From positions 248,001-312,000 of the forward strand of contig NW_013547019.1 of NCBI RefSeq assembly GCF_000711695.1: a stretch of DNA of 64,000 bases. The letters are read 5' to 3'. This document shows positions 33,015-44,976 of the stretch, in pieces (the first letter of the stretch is position 1; every line of letters starts with the position of its first letter). A model generated the notes under the pieces. That model saw only the letters and a list, made by a program, of their open reading frames with translations, had not been told where the DNA came from and did no database searches. A program made the position numbers and the translations under genes. This DNA comes from Tilletiaria anomala UBC 951. Lineage: Eukaryota > Basidiomycota > Exobasidiomycetes > Georgefischeriales > Tilletiariaceae.

Positions 33015-34418
33015 ATGGGTGGCACTCGTGCTCAGAAGGAGGCTTGGTTCACTAAGCTCAACGAGCTCTTCGAGGCCTACACCTCCATCTTCATCGTCAA
33101 TGTCGACAATGTCGGTTCCCAGCAGATGCACCAGATCCGTGCTTCTCTGCGCGGCAAGGCCGTCGTCTTGATGGGCAAGAACACGATGGTCAGGCGCGCT
33201 ATCCGCCAGATCATTTCTGAGAAGCCCGAGTTCGAGAAGCTTATGCCTCACGTCAAGGGCAACATCGGCTTTGTCTTCACCTCAGGTGACCTCAAGGAGG
33301 TTCGCACTGCCATCCTTTCCAACCGTGTCGCTGCCCCTGCCAGGGCTGGCGCCTACGCTCCGGACGATGTTACTGTCAAGGCCGGCAACACCGGTATGGA
33401 GCCGGGCAAGACTTCCTTCTTCCAAGCTCTCGGTGTCCCCACCAAGATTGCTCGCGGTACGATCGAAATCGTCTCGGATGTTAAGGTCGTCACTGCTGGC
33501 ACTCGTGTCGGATCTTCCGAAGCCATGTTGCTCAACATGCTCAACATCTCGCCGTTCACTTACGGTATGACTGTCGTCCAGATCTACGACAACGGCAACA
33601 CCTTTGAGAGCAGCGTCCTGGACGTTGAGGAGGAGGACTTGATTAAGCAGTTCACTTCTGGTATCAAGCAGATCGCAGCTATCTCGCTCGCGCTCAACTT
33701 CCCCACCATTGCCAGCGTTGCGCACTCGCTCGTCAACTCGTACAAGAACCTCCTTGCTGTCTCGCTTGCCACCGACTACGAATTCGAGGGCTCTAAGAAG
33801 GTGAGCTTTCTTCATTGTGATCGCTACATTATGAGTTGGATTGGAAGTGGACCAGTTGGCAAGGTGGCAAAAACAAGGGTAGGATAGCGGAGCTCAGTCT
33901 CAGTCGACGACCACGTGATGCTACACACTGAAAATTCGGATCGGCTGAAAAGCTGAGGACGAGAAGCATATGGTCGAGCATTCCGCTGGCCCTGAGGTCG
34001 CCACGACTGCTACCGGATGTGGGAAGTGGGAAGCGGGAATAGATCGGGGAAGGGGCAAACGGCGGAGGCACAGTTCGTTGCGGTAGAGTCGCCCATCTCA
34101 GGCTTTGTTTGCGCCTATGTGGATAGCCACCTCTTGAGTTGTCAAGTCTAGTGTCGTGTCTCTACACCGAGATGCCATTGCACCAGGCTTACAGAAATAC
34201 ACTACGTCGATGCTGACTACTTTGTTGTTCCCATTCCTTTCCCCCGCTTGTGATTCTAACAGGCAAAGGAGTACCTGGCCAACCCCGATGCATTCGCCGC
34301 CGCCCCGGCCGCTGCTGCTGCCACTGAGGCCGCCCCGGCTGCTGCCGCTGCCGAGGAGGAGAAGAAGGAGGACGCCGAGGAGTCGGACGATGACATGGGC
34401 TTCGGTCTCTTTGACTAA
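33015..34418 (+). CDS. RPP0: Large-subunit ribosomal stalk protein P0 (uL10)
   Basis: Exons 33015-33800 and 34263-34418, 313 aa (yeast 312). The N-terminus is the L10 domain that binds 25S rRNA ([45 protein letters not shown]). The tail is the P-protein hinge and C-terminus, Ala-rich then acidic, ending [10 protein letters not shown], the motif that contacts elongation factors. The intron lies between the P1/P2-binding region and the hinge. At 462 bases it is five to eight times longer than its neighbours. Codon use is biased to C/T-ending codons, as expected for a highly expressed gene. Confidence 0.97.
33908..34000 (+). ncRNA. Candidate C/D box snoRNA inside the P0 intron
   Basis: CGACC (33908-33912) pairs perfectly with GGTCG (33996-34000). 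Just inside are GTGATGC (33915-33921), one base off the C-box consensus RTGATGA, and CTGA (33992-33995), a D box directly against the closing stem. The length of 93 bases suits a C/D snoRNA, and further CTGA copies inside could act as D'. Host genes of such RNAs are commonly ribosomal-protein genes. Against it: the C box is imperfect and I could not match the guide region (about 33975-33991) to rRNA from memory. Confidence 0.25.
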
Positions 34419-34779
34419 ATGGTTCACCCATCGCCCCGCGTGTGACCAGCTTGCATGTACCCTGTTGGCAATTGAGCCAGCAAGGCATGTATTTACTCTG
34501 CTCGCGCACAAAAAGAATAATACAGAGACATCTGCTCTGCCATACACGCAGCCTTTATCAGGAGGTGTCGCGCACACGTTGAGCTACAATCTGCGAGACA
34601 CTGAACCTCCTTGTTGTGTGTTTTGAGATAATCCAGCCTACTTAAAAGTGGAGGAAGAGCGCGATGGGTATGATGAGGAGTGCGAGAAGAAGGGCGAGCT
34701 GTGGGTGATTATGGAGCACCGGCAGCCTGACTGCCAGGCTGAGGGATGCGTTAATCTGGCCCACAACTCGCCCAAATCC
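34419..34779. other. Convergent 3' flanks
   Basis: This 361-base stretch lies between the P0 stop and the kinase stop. No gene is seen. Confidence 0.4.
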
Positions 34780-36938
34780 CTATTTACTATCGTTCTCGTT
34801 GTCCCTGCTACTGCCTCCGCTGCCGCCGTTTTTGGCTGGCGGCTCGAGTGGCGCAGCGAGGAAATTGCCGTATACGCTGAGGACCTTGAGTTGCAAGCCC
34901 GGCGTGATTTCGACTTGGAACGGCAGGTACGGCACAGCCTCGCCATCGATGGAGATCAGCCCACCCTTCTTAAGGCGCTTGTCGCCCGCAGGCAGGCGCG
35001 GCGTCACGCGGAACGCCTCGGCTTTGACGTAGCTGACGGCCTTGTCATAGATCGCCGCTCCCGTCTCAGCGCCGGCGATCGTGCGCAGCTTGCCTGCCCG
35101 GCCGCCGGCGTGCAGTAGCAGCGCAATGTCGATCGTCCCATCGCCCGGTAGAGCGTATGGGAACTGCATCAGGTCGCGAGCGACATATGGCAGCTTGCCT
35201 GCGTACAGCGTTGAGATCGGGTGCCGCACACGCGCCCATCCTGCGGCGGCGGCGGTGGCGCTACTGCCGTTCGTCTCGGCGGATCCGCTCGCTGCTAGGC
35301 TGCTCTTCTCATTGGTGCTTCCGCTATTTTTCAGCAGCAGTGACTTCGACTTGGTCCAAGACGGGTCTAGGAGATCGAGACTTGGCAAGTTGTCGCCGCC
35401 GATATCGTCCGTGACAGCCCCATGCTGCAGGCCTGGTAACGCTTGAGATGAGACTGCATAATCTACATTTTGCGCATCGTTATCACCACCGGCAGACAAC
35501 GCGCACCTATCCGCCGCACGCACGCGCATCTCCTCACGGCTGATGGTTCCTTTCGAGCCGAGTTTGACGTCAACGTGCACGAGCGCTTCCGTGTTGGTGA
35601 CGACGCCGCCGAGGTAGCCGAGGATGAAGCGTGTGTCGCCGAGCGCGCGCAAGTGATCCGTACCGATGTCCACGTCTGCCATGAGACCGATGGCTTGGGA
35701 GAGGAAGGAATAGTAGCGTGTAAAGGAAGTGAACGCAGAGGGTACGGAGGATGGCGCCTGCGCGTCCGCACCGCCATCCTGTTCTGCCGTTTCAGATTGC
35801 AACGCTCGGCTCCGCCGCTTGCTGCCACATCCTTGTGTAGATCCGCCGGCGCCGTTTGTTTGTGAAAGAACGCCGGCTGATCCTTCGCTGGTCGGCTGGG
35901 TGACGCTGCAAATGTCCAACGCCATGACCTGGCCCTTGATCGCGTTGAGACTTGCCTGGGCGAGGTTGAAGCCTTGCTGGGGACCGAGGAGGCAGACGCT
36001 GGTCGCGTTTCCGCTTCCCGTCGGGATCGGAACAACTGGCAGGGATGCTAGCGCGTGCTGCGCATCGGTCGGGCGAGTAGCTAAGCCATTGAGCACCTCA
36101 TGCAGCAGTCCATCCCCACTGACGGTGACAATGGCGTCGCAGCTGCGCGGCAGTTCCGCTTCGTCGCGGACAATCTCGAGGCCGTGGTTGCGATGTGTCG
36201 TGTTTGTTACGTCGAGCTTGCAGCCAGCCGCTTCAAGGATGGGCCGGATGCGCGTCTCGTACAGAACCCTTGCTTTTCCCGGTCCGCCGAACGGGTTGAT
36301 GAGCACGCGGAGACGTCGGTAGGGCTTGATGGGTGCGCCGGTGATGGGAGATGTGTAGGCCAAGTCAGAAGCACGTTGCACCCACTCTCTTGCAGTGTCA
36401 GTGTGTTCGGGTGCGACGCGTGCTTCCACCTTGGTCAGACGCAGGTTGGCAAAGGGTCCTTCGAGAAGCGCCTTGAGCTCTTCGAATTTGACTCTGGGGG
36501 GATGGGTTGTGGCCAATGCTGACTCCATCGCTGATCTGTGCCGAAGCCATTCTCGGACCTTTTTGCTACCAGGGGCGGGAGAGAGGAAGCTGAGCAGGAG
36601 CGAGGCTCCGTCCGCGTCAGCTACGAGAGAGCAGCGGAGTACGAGCACATGCGGCACGGCGACATATGCCTGCAAGGGATCGAAAGCTGTGTTTAGAGAG
36701 ATACAAGGCTTCAGGAATTTAAGGACACTTGGATAGGTAGCAAACGCCAGGAATGAGGCGCACCTGCATCATTTCCAGCGGACGGGCTGCCGCTCTTGTG
36801 AATGTGGAGAATGTGATGATCTAGGATGAGGTGAGCATGCTTGCCGTCGATGGTTACGGGCAGCAATCTCGTGGCCGGTGCTGATTGCGCGCTTGCCGCT
36901 GCTGTTGTTGCTGCTTCCGCCGTTGTCTCCGTCATCAT
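34780..36938 (-). CDS. Sphingoid long-chain-base kinase (LCB4/LCB5, sphingosine kinase family)
   Basis: Exons 36938-36764 and 36686-34780, 693 aa. The acceptor AACACAG before CTTTCGATCC gives the only frame that joins GNDA to AFDPLQAYVAVPHVL. The diacylglycerol-kinase catalytic domain begins RRLRVLINPFGGPGKARVLY (about residue 175). It continues with the nucleotide motif IVTVSGDGLLHEVLNGL and IPTGSGNATS. These are the sphingosine-kinase versions of the usual GGDGT and GTGN. A low-complexity linker of about 130 residues splits the C-terminal half, which ends ISIDGEAVPYLPFQVEITPG. The enzyme phosphorylates dihydrosphingosine or phytosphingosine on cell membranes; that is inferred from the family. 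LCB4 and LCB5 cannot be told apart by sequence alone. Confidence 0.92.
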
Positions 36939-37572
36939 CCGTGCATGCTGCGTAGCAACGCGTGCTCGCGGAGAAAAGGAACCGAGCAGGGGTAGGGATG
37001 GAGGAAGGTACGAAGATGACGGTGATGAGGCAAAAAGAAACGATGGCGAGGGGAAGTCGTTCGACCCGGCTACGCAGGTGTATGATCACGGGGGTACTAT
37101 ATAGCATACGGGGTATCCACGTCGTCGCCGTCATCGCCGTCGATGTTGAGGGGCTTTGCTGCGCTCAGAGTTCGGCGCTTCGGCGTCCCGCCGCCCTGCA
37201 CGGGGCAGCGGAGCCACTGGCCGGTTCCTCTCGGCCGAGAGAGCCGGATCGCGAGCTCTTATGTCTTGTGTTCTCGTGGGATACACCTCCAGGGTAGCCC
37301 CATCCCACACTCTCGATCGGCGTGCCAGCCCAGACATTCACCAGCAACCAGCATCATTGGTCGGTGGCATTGGGGTAGCGCCGCACAGCAGGCAGCCGCC
37401 TCACAAGTCACACACCCACCCGCGAACTCGGCACTTTGGCCGAACTCTTCTGCTCGCGTGGATGAGGCGGTGAATTTCCTATCAGTTGCACACGGGGCAC
37501 AACAGGGGGTCAGCAGGACATGCATGGCTCATCGCTAAAGCCCGGCAGAAGGGAAAAACATAGTGGTGGAAG
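36939..37572. promoter_or_regulatory. Divergent promoter region LCB kinase / MED22
   Basis: This 634-base region lies between divergent starts. It contains several GC-rich short inverted segments and a few CA/AC-rich patches. No defined motif was recognised. Confidence 0.4.
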
Positions 37573-38247
37573 ATGAGTGCGGTAGATGCTGGGTCGGCCG
37601 CTGCTGGCATCACGGACAGCAGTGGGCCTACTGCTGCTGCTGGTCCTGCCAACGCGATAACAAGGCCTTTCAGCACAGACGTATCTCGGCCATCTCGCCT
37701 CGAGACCGGTCGCCTCGGTCACCTCCCACCTGGGTTTTCTCGCGCTCAAGTGCAAAGCAGCAGAAACCGCAACTCATCCTCAACTGACCAAGGCCGACCC
37801 GGCACAAGCGTTGCGGCAGGCCAATCATCTTCTTCCGGGCCTACTGATGCAGCAGGACCTGGCTCCGCTTCAGCCGCTTACGGTCAGGAGCACCTGGACG
37901 CACTGGCCGAGAGTGCCAACAAGACCATCGATGACGAGATCGCCACTCTGCTCGATGCCTTCCGCGGCATCGTAGAGCTCGCCACTGTCGCGGACAAGGA
38001 CGAGTTCCGGATAGCACAAGACGGCCTGCAGATGCAGAGCAAGGCGGACGCCATGGTACGCGCGACGCACAACCTGCTCCTCCTTTCCAAAGCTCTCTCC
38101 CTCTCACTCCTGCTGTCCAAGTCGCCGTCCTCTCAGGCAATGCGAAGGCAAGCACAAACCCTCATCGCCGAGTCGCAGGAGCACAAGCAGCGCTCGGCTG
38201 AGCTCGTCCAGCATATTCTTCATCACCAGGCCTCACCCACTTCCTGA
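37573..38247 (+). CDS. MED22: Mediator subunit 22 (MED22/SRB6, Surf5 family)
   Basis: An intronless gene of 224 aa. The first 100 residues are a low-complexity Ser/Gly/Ala/Thr leader that is probably disordered. The family core follows: ESANKTIDDEIATLLDAFRG and IVELATVADKDEFRIAQDGL, then QMQSKADAMVRATHNLLLLS. These form the paired helices MED22 uses to join MED11 in the Mediator head. The protein ends with a helical basic tail (AESQEHKQRSAELVQHILH). The low-complexity N-terminus is much longer than in yeast SRB6 (121 aa). Confidence 0.88.
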   Translation: MSAVDAGSAAAGITDSSGPTAAAGPANAITRPFSTDVSRPSRLETGRLGHLPPGFSRAQVQSSRNRNSSSTDQGRPGTSVAAGQSSSSGPTDAAGPGSASAAYGQEHLDALAESANKTIDDEIATLLDAFRGIVELATVADKDEFRIAQDGLQMQSKADAMVRATHNLLLLSKALSLSLLLSKSPSSQAMRRQAQTLIAESQEHKQRSAELVQHILHHQASPTS

Positions 38248-38634
38248 TTTGGACAACGGGGCAGTGCGTGTATTCAACAGCGGCCAAGAGGAGCAAAGGA
38301 TGGATACCAGCAGGCGAAATTCGTGGTGTGCTCATGTTCTCAACCCGTGGCTAAGCTGGAGAGGCCACAAAGCCTCCAACCCTCTCATCAACTGTGATCG
38401 CACGCATTCGTATGCGGCGTGGCCGCTTCACCCGCAGGGCGGCTTGCAGCGTTTGTAGCACTGCGACATGCATCCATGTTTGGATGCATCTAACTGCCCA
38501 TCACAGGCCCAATAATGGGTGTCGTACGTGCCCATCGTCCGTCGTGAAACAAGAGACTCGATGCTTTGTATCGCGATATGCTACAAGAGCAAGGCACTGC
38601 GTTGTGCTGCGCGCATTTCAGCGTCACCTCAAGT
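38248..38634. other. Convergent 3' flanks MED22 / DSC2-like
   Basis: This 387-base stretch lies between converging stops. No gene is seen. Confidence 0.4.
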
Positions 38635-40444
38635 TCAAGAGGACAGTAAGCGCTCCACTGCCTGTGCATAGGATCCATTGCTAGTTAAAAAAAATCAAAT
38701 GGAGAACGGCAGTTGAGCATCACGGCCTTCATTCACGTTCACACCATGCAGGGACAACTGTAGCATAGATAATCTAGACATCTACCACTCTTCCATTCCT
38801 CTCCCTAAAGGCTAGCGTAAGTCGCGCTTGCTCACCTTTCTTGCAATGCTTGTACAACCGACTCGTGCGACTGCAAAGGGAATGCATCTTGCAGCACCGC
38901 GATGTGCTGCTCCCACGGTGGGTCTACTGCTGATGCGGACGGGCTGCGAGGCATCACTGGATCAGGAAGTGCTGTAGGCACGAAGCATGAAAGATGGAGG
39001 AAGGCGGAAGAGGGGGAGAGGGGTCAGACGCTAGATTGGCGAGGAGTAGGGTCTTTGATTAAACGGCATTCTTGCTCACAATTACGGAAGATGCTGCGAA
39101 TACCGGATGCAGGGGGAGGCTCGATGTGCAGTTGCCCATCCGGTAATGCCGCTGGCGGCACATAGTCCCGAGCGTTATCATCATAAGCATCTGGCGCAGC
39201 TATGTTCGGTGGTCGCCCAGATGTGGCAGTCACAGGGAGAAAATGTTGCACGCCATCCGGAAGGTTCGCATGGGTTTGAGCAGCCGCGCCGCCCGGTCGA
39301 CGTATTTGGAACCGGGGCATGTTAAACGAGAAGTTGGAGCTGAGTTGCGGCAATGGTGCTGGAACAGAGAGGGTGGGGTCCCGCCGCCGCTCTGCTCGAC
39401 TGCTTCTAGGCGGCTTGCGAGTGTTCCCAATCAGATTCAAGGCGGCTACTTGCAGGCTATGCACCACAGCTCGCGAGACGCGTTGCAGCAGCAGAAACGA
39501 CAGCAAAGAGGTCATACTGGCAGACAATCGCGCGAAAGCGCCTCCTTGGCGCCTGAACCGCAGTTCAGTGCTACATGCTTTTCCATCTGTACCTCGCGGC
39601 CATGGTAAGCAGAGGGGAGTGATTGCAACTGCTATGCAGCTGCCAAGCACATTGCCACTGCGAGAGAAGGCAAGCTGCGTGTGACGTAAGTCATATCTCG
39701 TCAGCTCGAAGGGTAAAAGTGGTAAGATTGTCTAACGCTGCCTCACCAAGAGGGAGAGAAGACCCTGTATGGCTTTCTCGTCGAACTGAGCGGGTCCGAC
39801 TTGGACCGTCCATAGGCCAGGGGAGGTCTGCATCTGGTGGAGCAGAACGACAATAGTGATAGGATAAGGGCCGCTTGTAGCGAAACCGTGCGTAAGTACC
39901 GGGTAGGCATGAGAGTCGAGTAAAAGCACCGTGTTGGTGATGGCAACGAGAGCCCTCAGAATGGCGAAGAGTATAGCACCGTGGAGTGCCCATATACGCA
40001 GGAGCATGACGAAGAATTGGGTGCTGCCGAGCCGTCTTTCTTGCTCCCGGAAACATAGGTAAATTAGTATGAGGCCTAGGAAAAGATCCGCACTGTCGGT
40101 GAAGCAAAAGTAGTGGGCAAAGATCCTCCAGTACTGCAAAATGCAGTCTTTGGCTTGTCAACAATTACAGAGCCATGTGAACACGTTTCGGGACCACGAT
40201 ACCGCTCACCTGACGGTACACAGTTAAATGTGGCACGATCTGCAGGTGTACATATTGCTTCCAGCTGAGGGTCGATGTGAGCAGAGAGCTGAAACAAACT
40301 AGCATGATCGCGCCTGTAGCGTAGAAGACGAGAGAGACAGGATTAGTACACCACCCTTGCGGGAAAATCATGGACTAGATGGCCGACAGTTGTAGCTGGA
40401 AGCGAACCTTTGCTGACGGGTGCCCCAGCGAACCCGGCGACCAT
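38635..40444 (-). CDS. UBAC2/DSC2-like rhomboid pseudoprotease with C-terminal UBA domain
   Basis: Six exons: 40444-40408, 40313-40210, 40133-39747, 39674-39080, 38971-38836 and 38680-38635, 434 aa. Exon 1 gives MVAGFAGAPVSK, the usual UBAC2-type start. Exons 2-4 carry the rhomboid-like membrane domain (WKQYVHLQIVPHLTVYRQYW, SADLFLGLILIYLCFREQER and later helices GNVLGSCIAVAITPLCL). A low-complexity linker follows. The UBA domain is WEQHIAVLQDAFPLQSHESV, then VQALQERSNGSYAQAVERLL over the last splice. No rhomboid Ser/His catalytic pair is seen, as expected for this group. Fungal relatives belong to the Golgi/ER DSC ubiquitin ligase that acts on SREBP and orphaned membrane proteins; that function is inferred. 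Confidence 0.87.
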
Positions 40445-41064
40445 CTTGCGGGTGTATCTAACGCTGATTTTGAAAGTTGCTGAAGGCCTTTGTTACACTC
40501 AAGGATCATGGCTCATCGTCTGTTTCTCGGCCTGTCGTCATGCGGCCTCATCAATGTCAGCAACCAAAGGGTCCTGTAACGATGAACAGATGGGAGCTGC
40601 TATTTAGCGCGCGGAGAACCGCCAAGCACTCGATTGCAGTGCAAGCAGGTCGAGTGGTAGCATAGATCGTCACGATAGAGCTGCCGCCATCGATTAGAGC
40701 GTTGCAAATTGCGATCTATGATTAGGAATGCGATGTGAAGTGGCGCTCGGACGATGTTCATAACTCGAGACTGGACGTGACATGTGAATATGCACATATC
40801 TTTGACTTCTTCAGGGCCGCTCCGTGTCGCGTTTCTCCTCTCTCCAAGATCAACGATGATCAACTTGGGCGGCCATCTCAAATGTCACATCTGGTTCTGG
40901 AAGTCGGACATACCCTCTCTTCAAACTATCACTCGCTTCCAAATACCCTCAAAACAAGTCTGGGGTCATATTGCAGTCATCAGGTCGCTGCCAGGAACGT
41001 CATGCTCCGATGCACACGTCATTTCAACGGTGAATCCTGAGGCAGCCGCACGGTTATCAGCACG
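40445..41064. promoter_or_regulatory. Divergent promoter region DSC2-like / CCZ1
   Basis: This 620-base region lies between divergent starts. Short open frames on the plus strand here have no domain and overlap the CCZ1 leader. Confidence 0.4.
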
Positions 41065-43376
41065 ATGTCGTTCCTGCTGCCCAACTCCATCACTTCGGCA
41101 TTTAAGAGCGCTTTTGCGGACAGCACGTTTCGAGATAGCTCACAGCCCTCTGGGGGAAACATTTCAGCTGATCTGAAGGCAGTCTATCAAGCAGCGTGCA
41201 TTTCATGGCTCGCAATTCACCGCGTACAGTCGCCGGTTAGGAAAGCATCAGGGCAAAATTCCAATCAAGGAACAGATGCCCACGATCCGCAACCCCAAGA
41301 TGAAGGCGAGTCCGGAGATAGTTCCGAAATCGACATCCTTTTTTACTTTAGTAAAGAGCTGGCCGTGACCAGAGAGCAGATACGAAGGCAAATTCGTGTT
41401 CTGCGCGGCGCGACGGACTTCTACCTGTCTATGATGACGGGAGAGGGTCAGGTCCAACCACAAGCTCCTCAGAACCAGCATTATCGCTCGTGGGTAATTC
41501 ACTCGCAAAAGCACAGAAACATAGTGTTGGAGCTGGGAGATGATGTTTGGCTCATGGTGGTTCGTGAGCATTTGTGTCCCGGTTGACTTCATACAAATGC
41601 TAACGCTGACTATTGCGTCACATACAGAGCCTTCAAGCACCGCGCTGGCTTCGAGCTTCGACCCCGAAACTGCGTTGGCAGTACGACGAGGAGTGGCGCC
41701 CTGACACGTGGATCGTGAGCGCTTTGGGCTCTGCGTGGGACACTTGGGTGGTAAGTAGGTTCAGAGCCAGACCTCCAATCCAATCTCATGCCAGGGGACT
41801 CTGACCCGTGCACTACGCTAACTGTTTTTCTACACGATTCGCAGATGCTTAACGGGAGCGCAACCTCATTTTTGAGGTTTCCTACAAGTGGCCGAGCAGA
41901 GCTTGAAAGGAGCTTGGAAAAGTATTTCTCGGTGTGGGCTTCGCGGTGGGATCTGCAAAGCTTGCATAACGAGGGAGACCAAAAGCATCCTTTCGGACAG
42001 CCCCAGAAGCAGCCCCGCTTCAAAGTTTTCAGCAATCTGCTGTTGGTACAGCACCCCGTAAATCCGTCTGAAGACCTGAAAACGAAACGCACAACGGAAA
42101 AATTCGACTCAACTCTGAGCGACATTGTCGGGCGCAGGTATACCCTTAGCCAAAGGGGCACGCGAAAAGGTAATGAGGAACTTCTGCGGGAAGCGATGAT
42201 CTTCAGAGGGACTTGTCGACTGTCATGTCGATCAGTCGCTGGGACAAAGCCCTCTTCCAACGACGACGTTAGGATTCTGATCGATCACGTCTTGGCGACC
42301 TATGGTCCTCTCATCACGCCGCCAGATCGCGGCGACCTAGGTCACACCCCTGATGGGGTCGCTACAGTTACTCCCGCCACTTCAAATGTTAGCGTGAAGA
42401 AGGACGTCAGGGGAAACAGCTCGAGGCTATCATTTCTCTCATTTTGGGGCGCTGCAGAGGATCAAGAGCAGGCTGCACCTACAGCAGCGAAGGTCGATGA
42501 TCCAGCAAAGCCAACAAAGAGCGTACTGACAGCTTTGGCGACATCTGCGCCCGAACAAACAGACCCTGCACCACGTGCATTCCCCTCCATATCTGTGACC
42601 TCGTCGGCTTGGTTCTCAAAGTCTTCCTCGCCACAGTTGCCAGGCCCGATAGAGAGTTCAGATGCGGTGGACAACGAGGGTTCTCCCGGGAAGCGTCCCC
42701 CCGACAACACAGAGGAAGCCAAGGAGCTCGAGGAAGAAGCAGATCCACCTGAATTTCAGACCTTCAAACTCGTTGCCTGGCCTAGGCGACACGCGGACGG
42801 GACTGAGGCTCCTCTCGAGGGTAAAAGAGTTCGACTGCTTTTTGTGAGTCTAGCGTACTTGTCTATTTGATAATGGGAGCCTGACAACCCCCGTTTTACT
42901 TTCAGCATGGGGAATGCATTGTCATACTTGTCTTTTCGGAGCCGGGCGACTCTACGAGCGGGCAAGTGGACACCCCTAGTGAAGCTCCAGAGACGGCGGA
43001 GCCAAACTTGGATTTACGGAGAAGGCTTAAGAAGCTTATGTGTGCCGCCAGCCACAGCACTGATACTTCGCAGCCTTATTCATCAATCTTTGCGAACCCC
43101 ACACAGGGTACGATGGCTACAGAAGGAACCACTGCGCATCTCCCAAAGGACATCCGCGACACGGCGGAGGGTATGGCAGCGCTGCACGAGCAGTGCATGC
43201 GTGGATTTCCCTCTGTTTCGGAGCTCATGTCGAGGAGCAACGAAGGCCATGCATGGCTGCGGTCTCGCAGGTCCGATGCGCCCATACTTGAAGTGACGCA
43301 CACTGTGATCCCGAGCGCGCGGATGAGCATGGCGGAAGCGGAGGCTGAGACGTCGAGAAGAGCTGTCCATGCGTAA
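41065..43376 (+). CDS. CCZ1: Vacuolar fusion protein CCZ1 (Mon1-Ccz1 Rab7 exchange factor subunit)
   Basis: Exons 41065-41559, 41628-41750, 41845-42843 and 42906-43376, all phase 0, 695 aa. The N-terminal longin-type domain has EIDILFYFSKELAVTREQIR and SQKHRNIVLELGDDVWLMV. The middle resembles CCZ1 (WDTWV, FSVWASRWDLQSL, FKVFSNLLLVQHPVN), then a disordered insert of about 200 residues precedes the last domain (HGECIVILVFSEPGDSTSG). CCZ1 with MON1 activates Ypt7/Rab7 on late endosomes and autophagosomes. The first donor is an unusual GTTCGT. Exon 3 also holds a possible 69-base in-frame intron near 42139-42207 (GCAG|GTATAC to CTTCAG); I kept it as coding because the frame is open. Confidence 0.82.
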
Positions 43377-44039
43377 TCCGTAATTTATTCAAGCAGACTT
43401 GCCCTATTTCGTGCGTCCTCGCCATGCGACTCGCTTGTGGCACCTAGTAAGTCGCGTGGCCACTTGTGATGCAGATCGGCAGCGGCGGCAGTATAATTGG
43501 TGGCATGGACTTTCAAATATCCTGCTTGTGCGGTCGCTCGCTCTGGAGTACACTGCCCTGGATGGTCTCTAGAAGCGTTGGTTCTATATATCAGCGTACG
43601 AGAGGTCGTATGTAATCGTAGCCATATGCTCTGTGCCGGCTTTCAGCTTCATGCATAGCGAAGCCTCTGGAAGGGCTGTGGGGCGCTCCGGCAGTTCGAG
43701 CCCGAGGAGCGGCTATATGACTGCATGCTGCCGCGGCTCATGCTGGGCTTGAAGAGCCGGATAAATGCTGCTCAGGGTCGTGGTCCGCATGAGCCAGCAT
43801 CTGAATTTTCTAATATTTCCGACAGAAGCATTCAGGGTGATGCATCGATGTGCCACACTATTTTGCGCCATGCACATTGCGCTTTTCGCTCGCCAAGACA
43901 GAATGCAGGTGCAGCCAGGGACCGGAAAGCTGAGAGGGACCAGGTGGCGAAAAGACGCTTCAATCGCGCGCTAAAACGAGGAGCAAGTGCGAAGGAGAGT
44001 CGCCCAATAATTAGTTGCTGAGAATCTTGTCAGTGCAGG
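43377..44039. other. Convergent intergenic region CCZ1 / MPP6
   Basis: This 663-base stretch holds only short random-looking open frames. Confidence 0.4.
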
Positions 44040-44540
44040 TCAGGATTTGGCGGGTTTCTTGAATGCGAGTCGAGTGTCATTTCCTCGCTGGCCACCTTTA
44101 GGTCCTTGGGTGTATCGCCCGCGCTCCATTTTGCTGCTTCCCTTGTCGCGCTTGGGCGCAGTTTCCGCTTCGGATTCGCCCTTTCTGCGGCGCTTCAGCT
44201 CTGCTTCCTCTTCATCCTCCCCGTCTTTGTACCGTTTCCGCAGCCCCATGGAAGGTCGGCCATCGCCCACCCAGCTCCTCCAATCTGCATCGTACACGAT
44301 ACCCGTAGATAGCTCATTTTCATTTGAGTGCTTTCCAGGGGCGACAGTGAGGCTCCATTCTTCTGAATCATCACCGGTCTTGGTCGACGCTTGAGCCTTC
44401 TCTGGTGCCGGTGCCGGAGGCTGGACAGGGATGGCATCATGAGAGGATGGCGTTGTGCCCTTCTTGATTGCAGAGCGAGCCGCGGCTCGCTGCATGAACT
44501 TGAGACCGCTTACTTTGCTGGAGAGAACGGTAGCCGGCAT
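44040..44540 (-). CDS. MPP6: Nuclear exosome cofactor MPP6 (MPHOSPH6)
   Basis: Intronless, 166 aa. The N-terminus has the diagnostic exosome-binding motif (MPATVLSSKVSGLKFMQRAA). A second conserved patch is YDADWRSWVGDGRPSMGLRK. The C-terminal third is Lys/Arg/Glu-rich and ends GNDTRLAFKKPAKS. MPP6 binds the exosome and helps recruit the Mtr4 helicase in nuclear RNA decay. The start is the ATG whose product begins with the conserved motif; the open frame extends a few codons upstream only through a non-ATG codon. Confidence 0.92.
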   Translation of the reverse strand: MPATVLSSKVSGLKFMQRAAARSAIKKGTTPSSHDAIPVQPPAPAPEKAQASTKTGDDSEEWSLTVAPGKHSNENELSTGIVYDADWRSWVGDGRPSMGLRKRYKDGEDEEEAELKRRRKGESEAETAPKRDKGSSKMERGRYTQGPKGGQRGNDTRLAFKKPAKS

Positions 44541-44976
44541 GATGGGCGACTTTGTCAAGGGTTTCGCTCAGGAGCGTGTGGCTTGCTCGGTGTTGCACGT
44601 CAAAGGTTAAAGAGGACGATGATCAATTGTCGATGGAGATAGTGCTTCGTTTGCGCAGTTTGCGCGTCGTCTCCGCGCGGTTTCGCTTTGGCCATTGCAT
44701 TCTCTCTTACCTCTCTCCCAGCGCAGCAGCCTCTCGGCCGAAAGAGACTCTGTGGCACATCCATATGTCTCATAGGCAGAGCAGAGGGACCCCGCCAACA
44801 GTGACTAGACTGTCCAGCAAAATGCACGCAGCGCGTCATGGTGACAGGCCAACAACAACTTCAAACTTGATGCGAGTTGTTTGGCACTTTCATGCGTCTG
44901 GCCTGCAGCTCCCGCGCAGCAGATGAGATGATCGAGGCAGAATTTTACTTGCGATCGCACTTGACTTCCTGTCGAA
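44541..44976. promoter_or_regulatory. Divergent promoter region MPP6 / CLASP
   Basis: This 436-base region lies between divergent starts. No clear motif was recognised. Confidence 0.4.

Noticed and set aside
42139-42207. 69-base in-frame GTATAC...TTCAG segment in CCZ1 exon 3
   Set aside because: It could be spliced, but the frame is open and no conserved text decides; it was kept as coding and noted in the gene entry.
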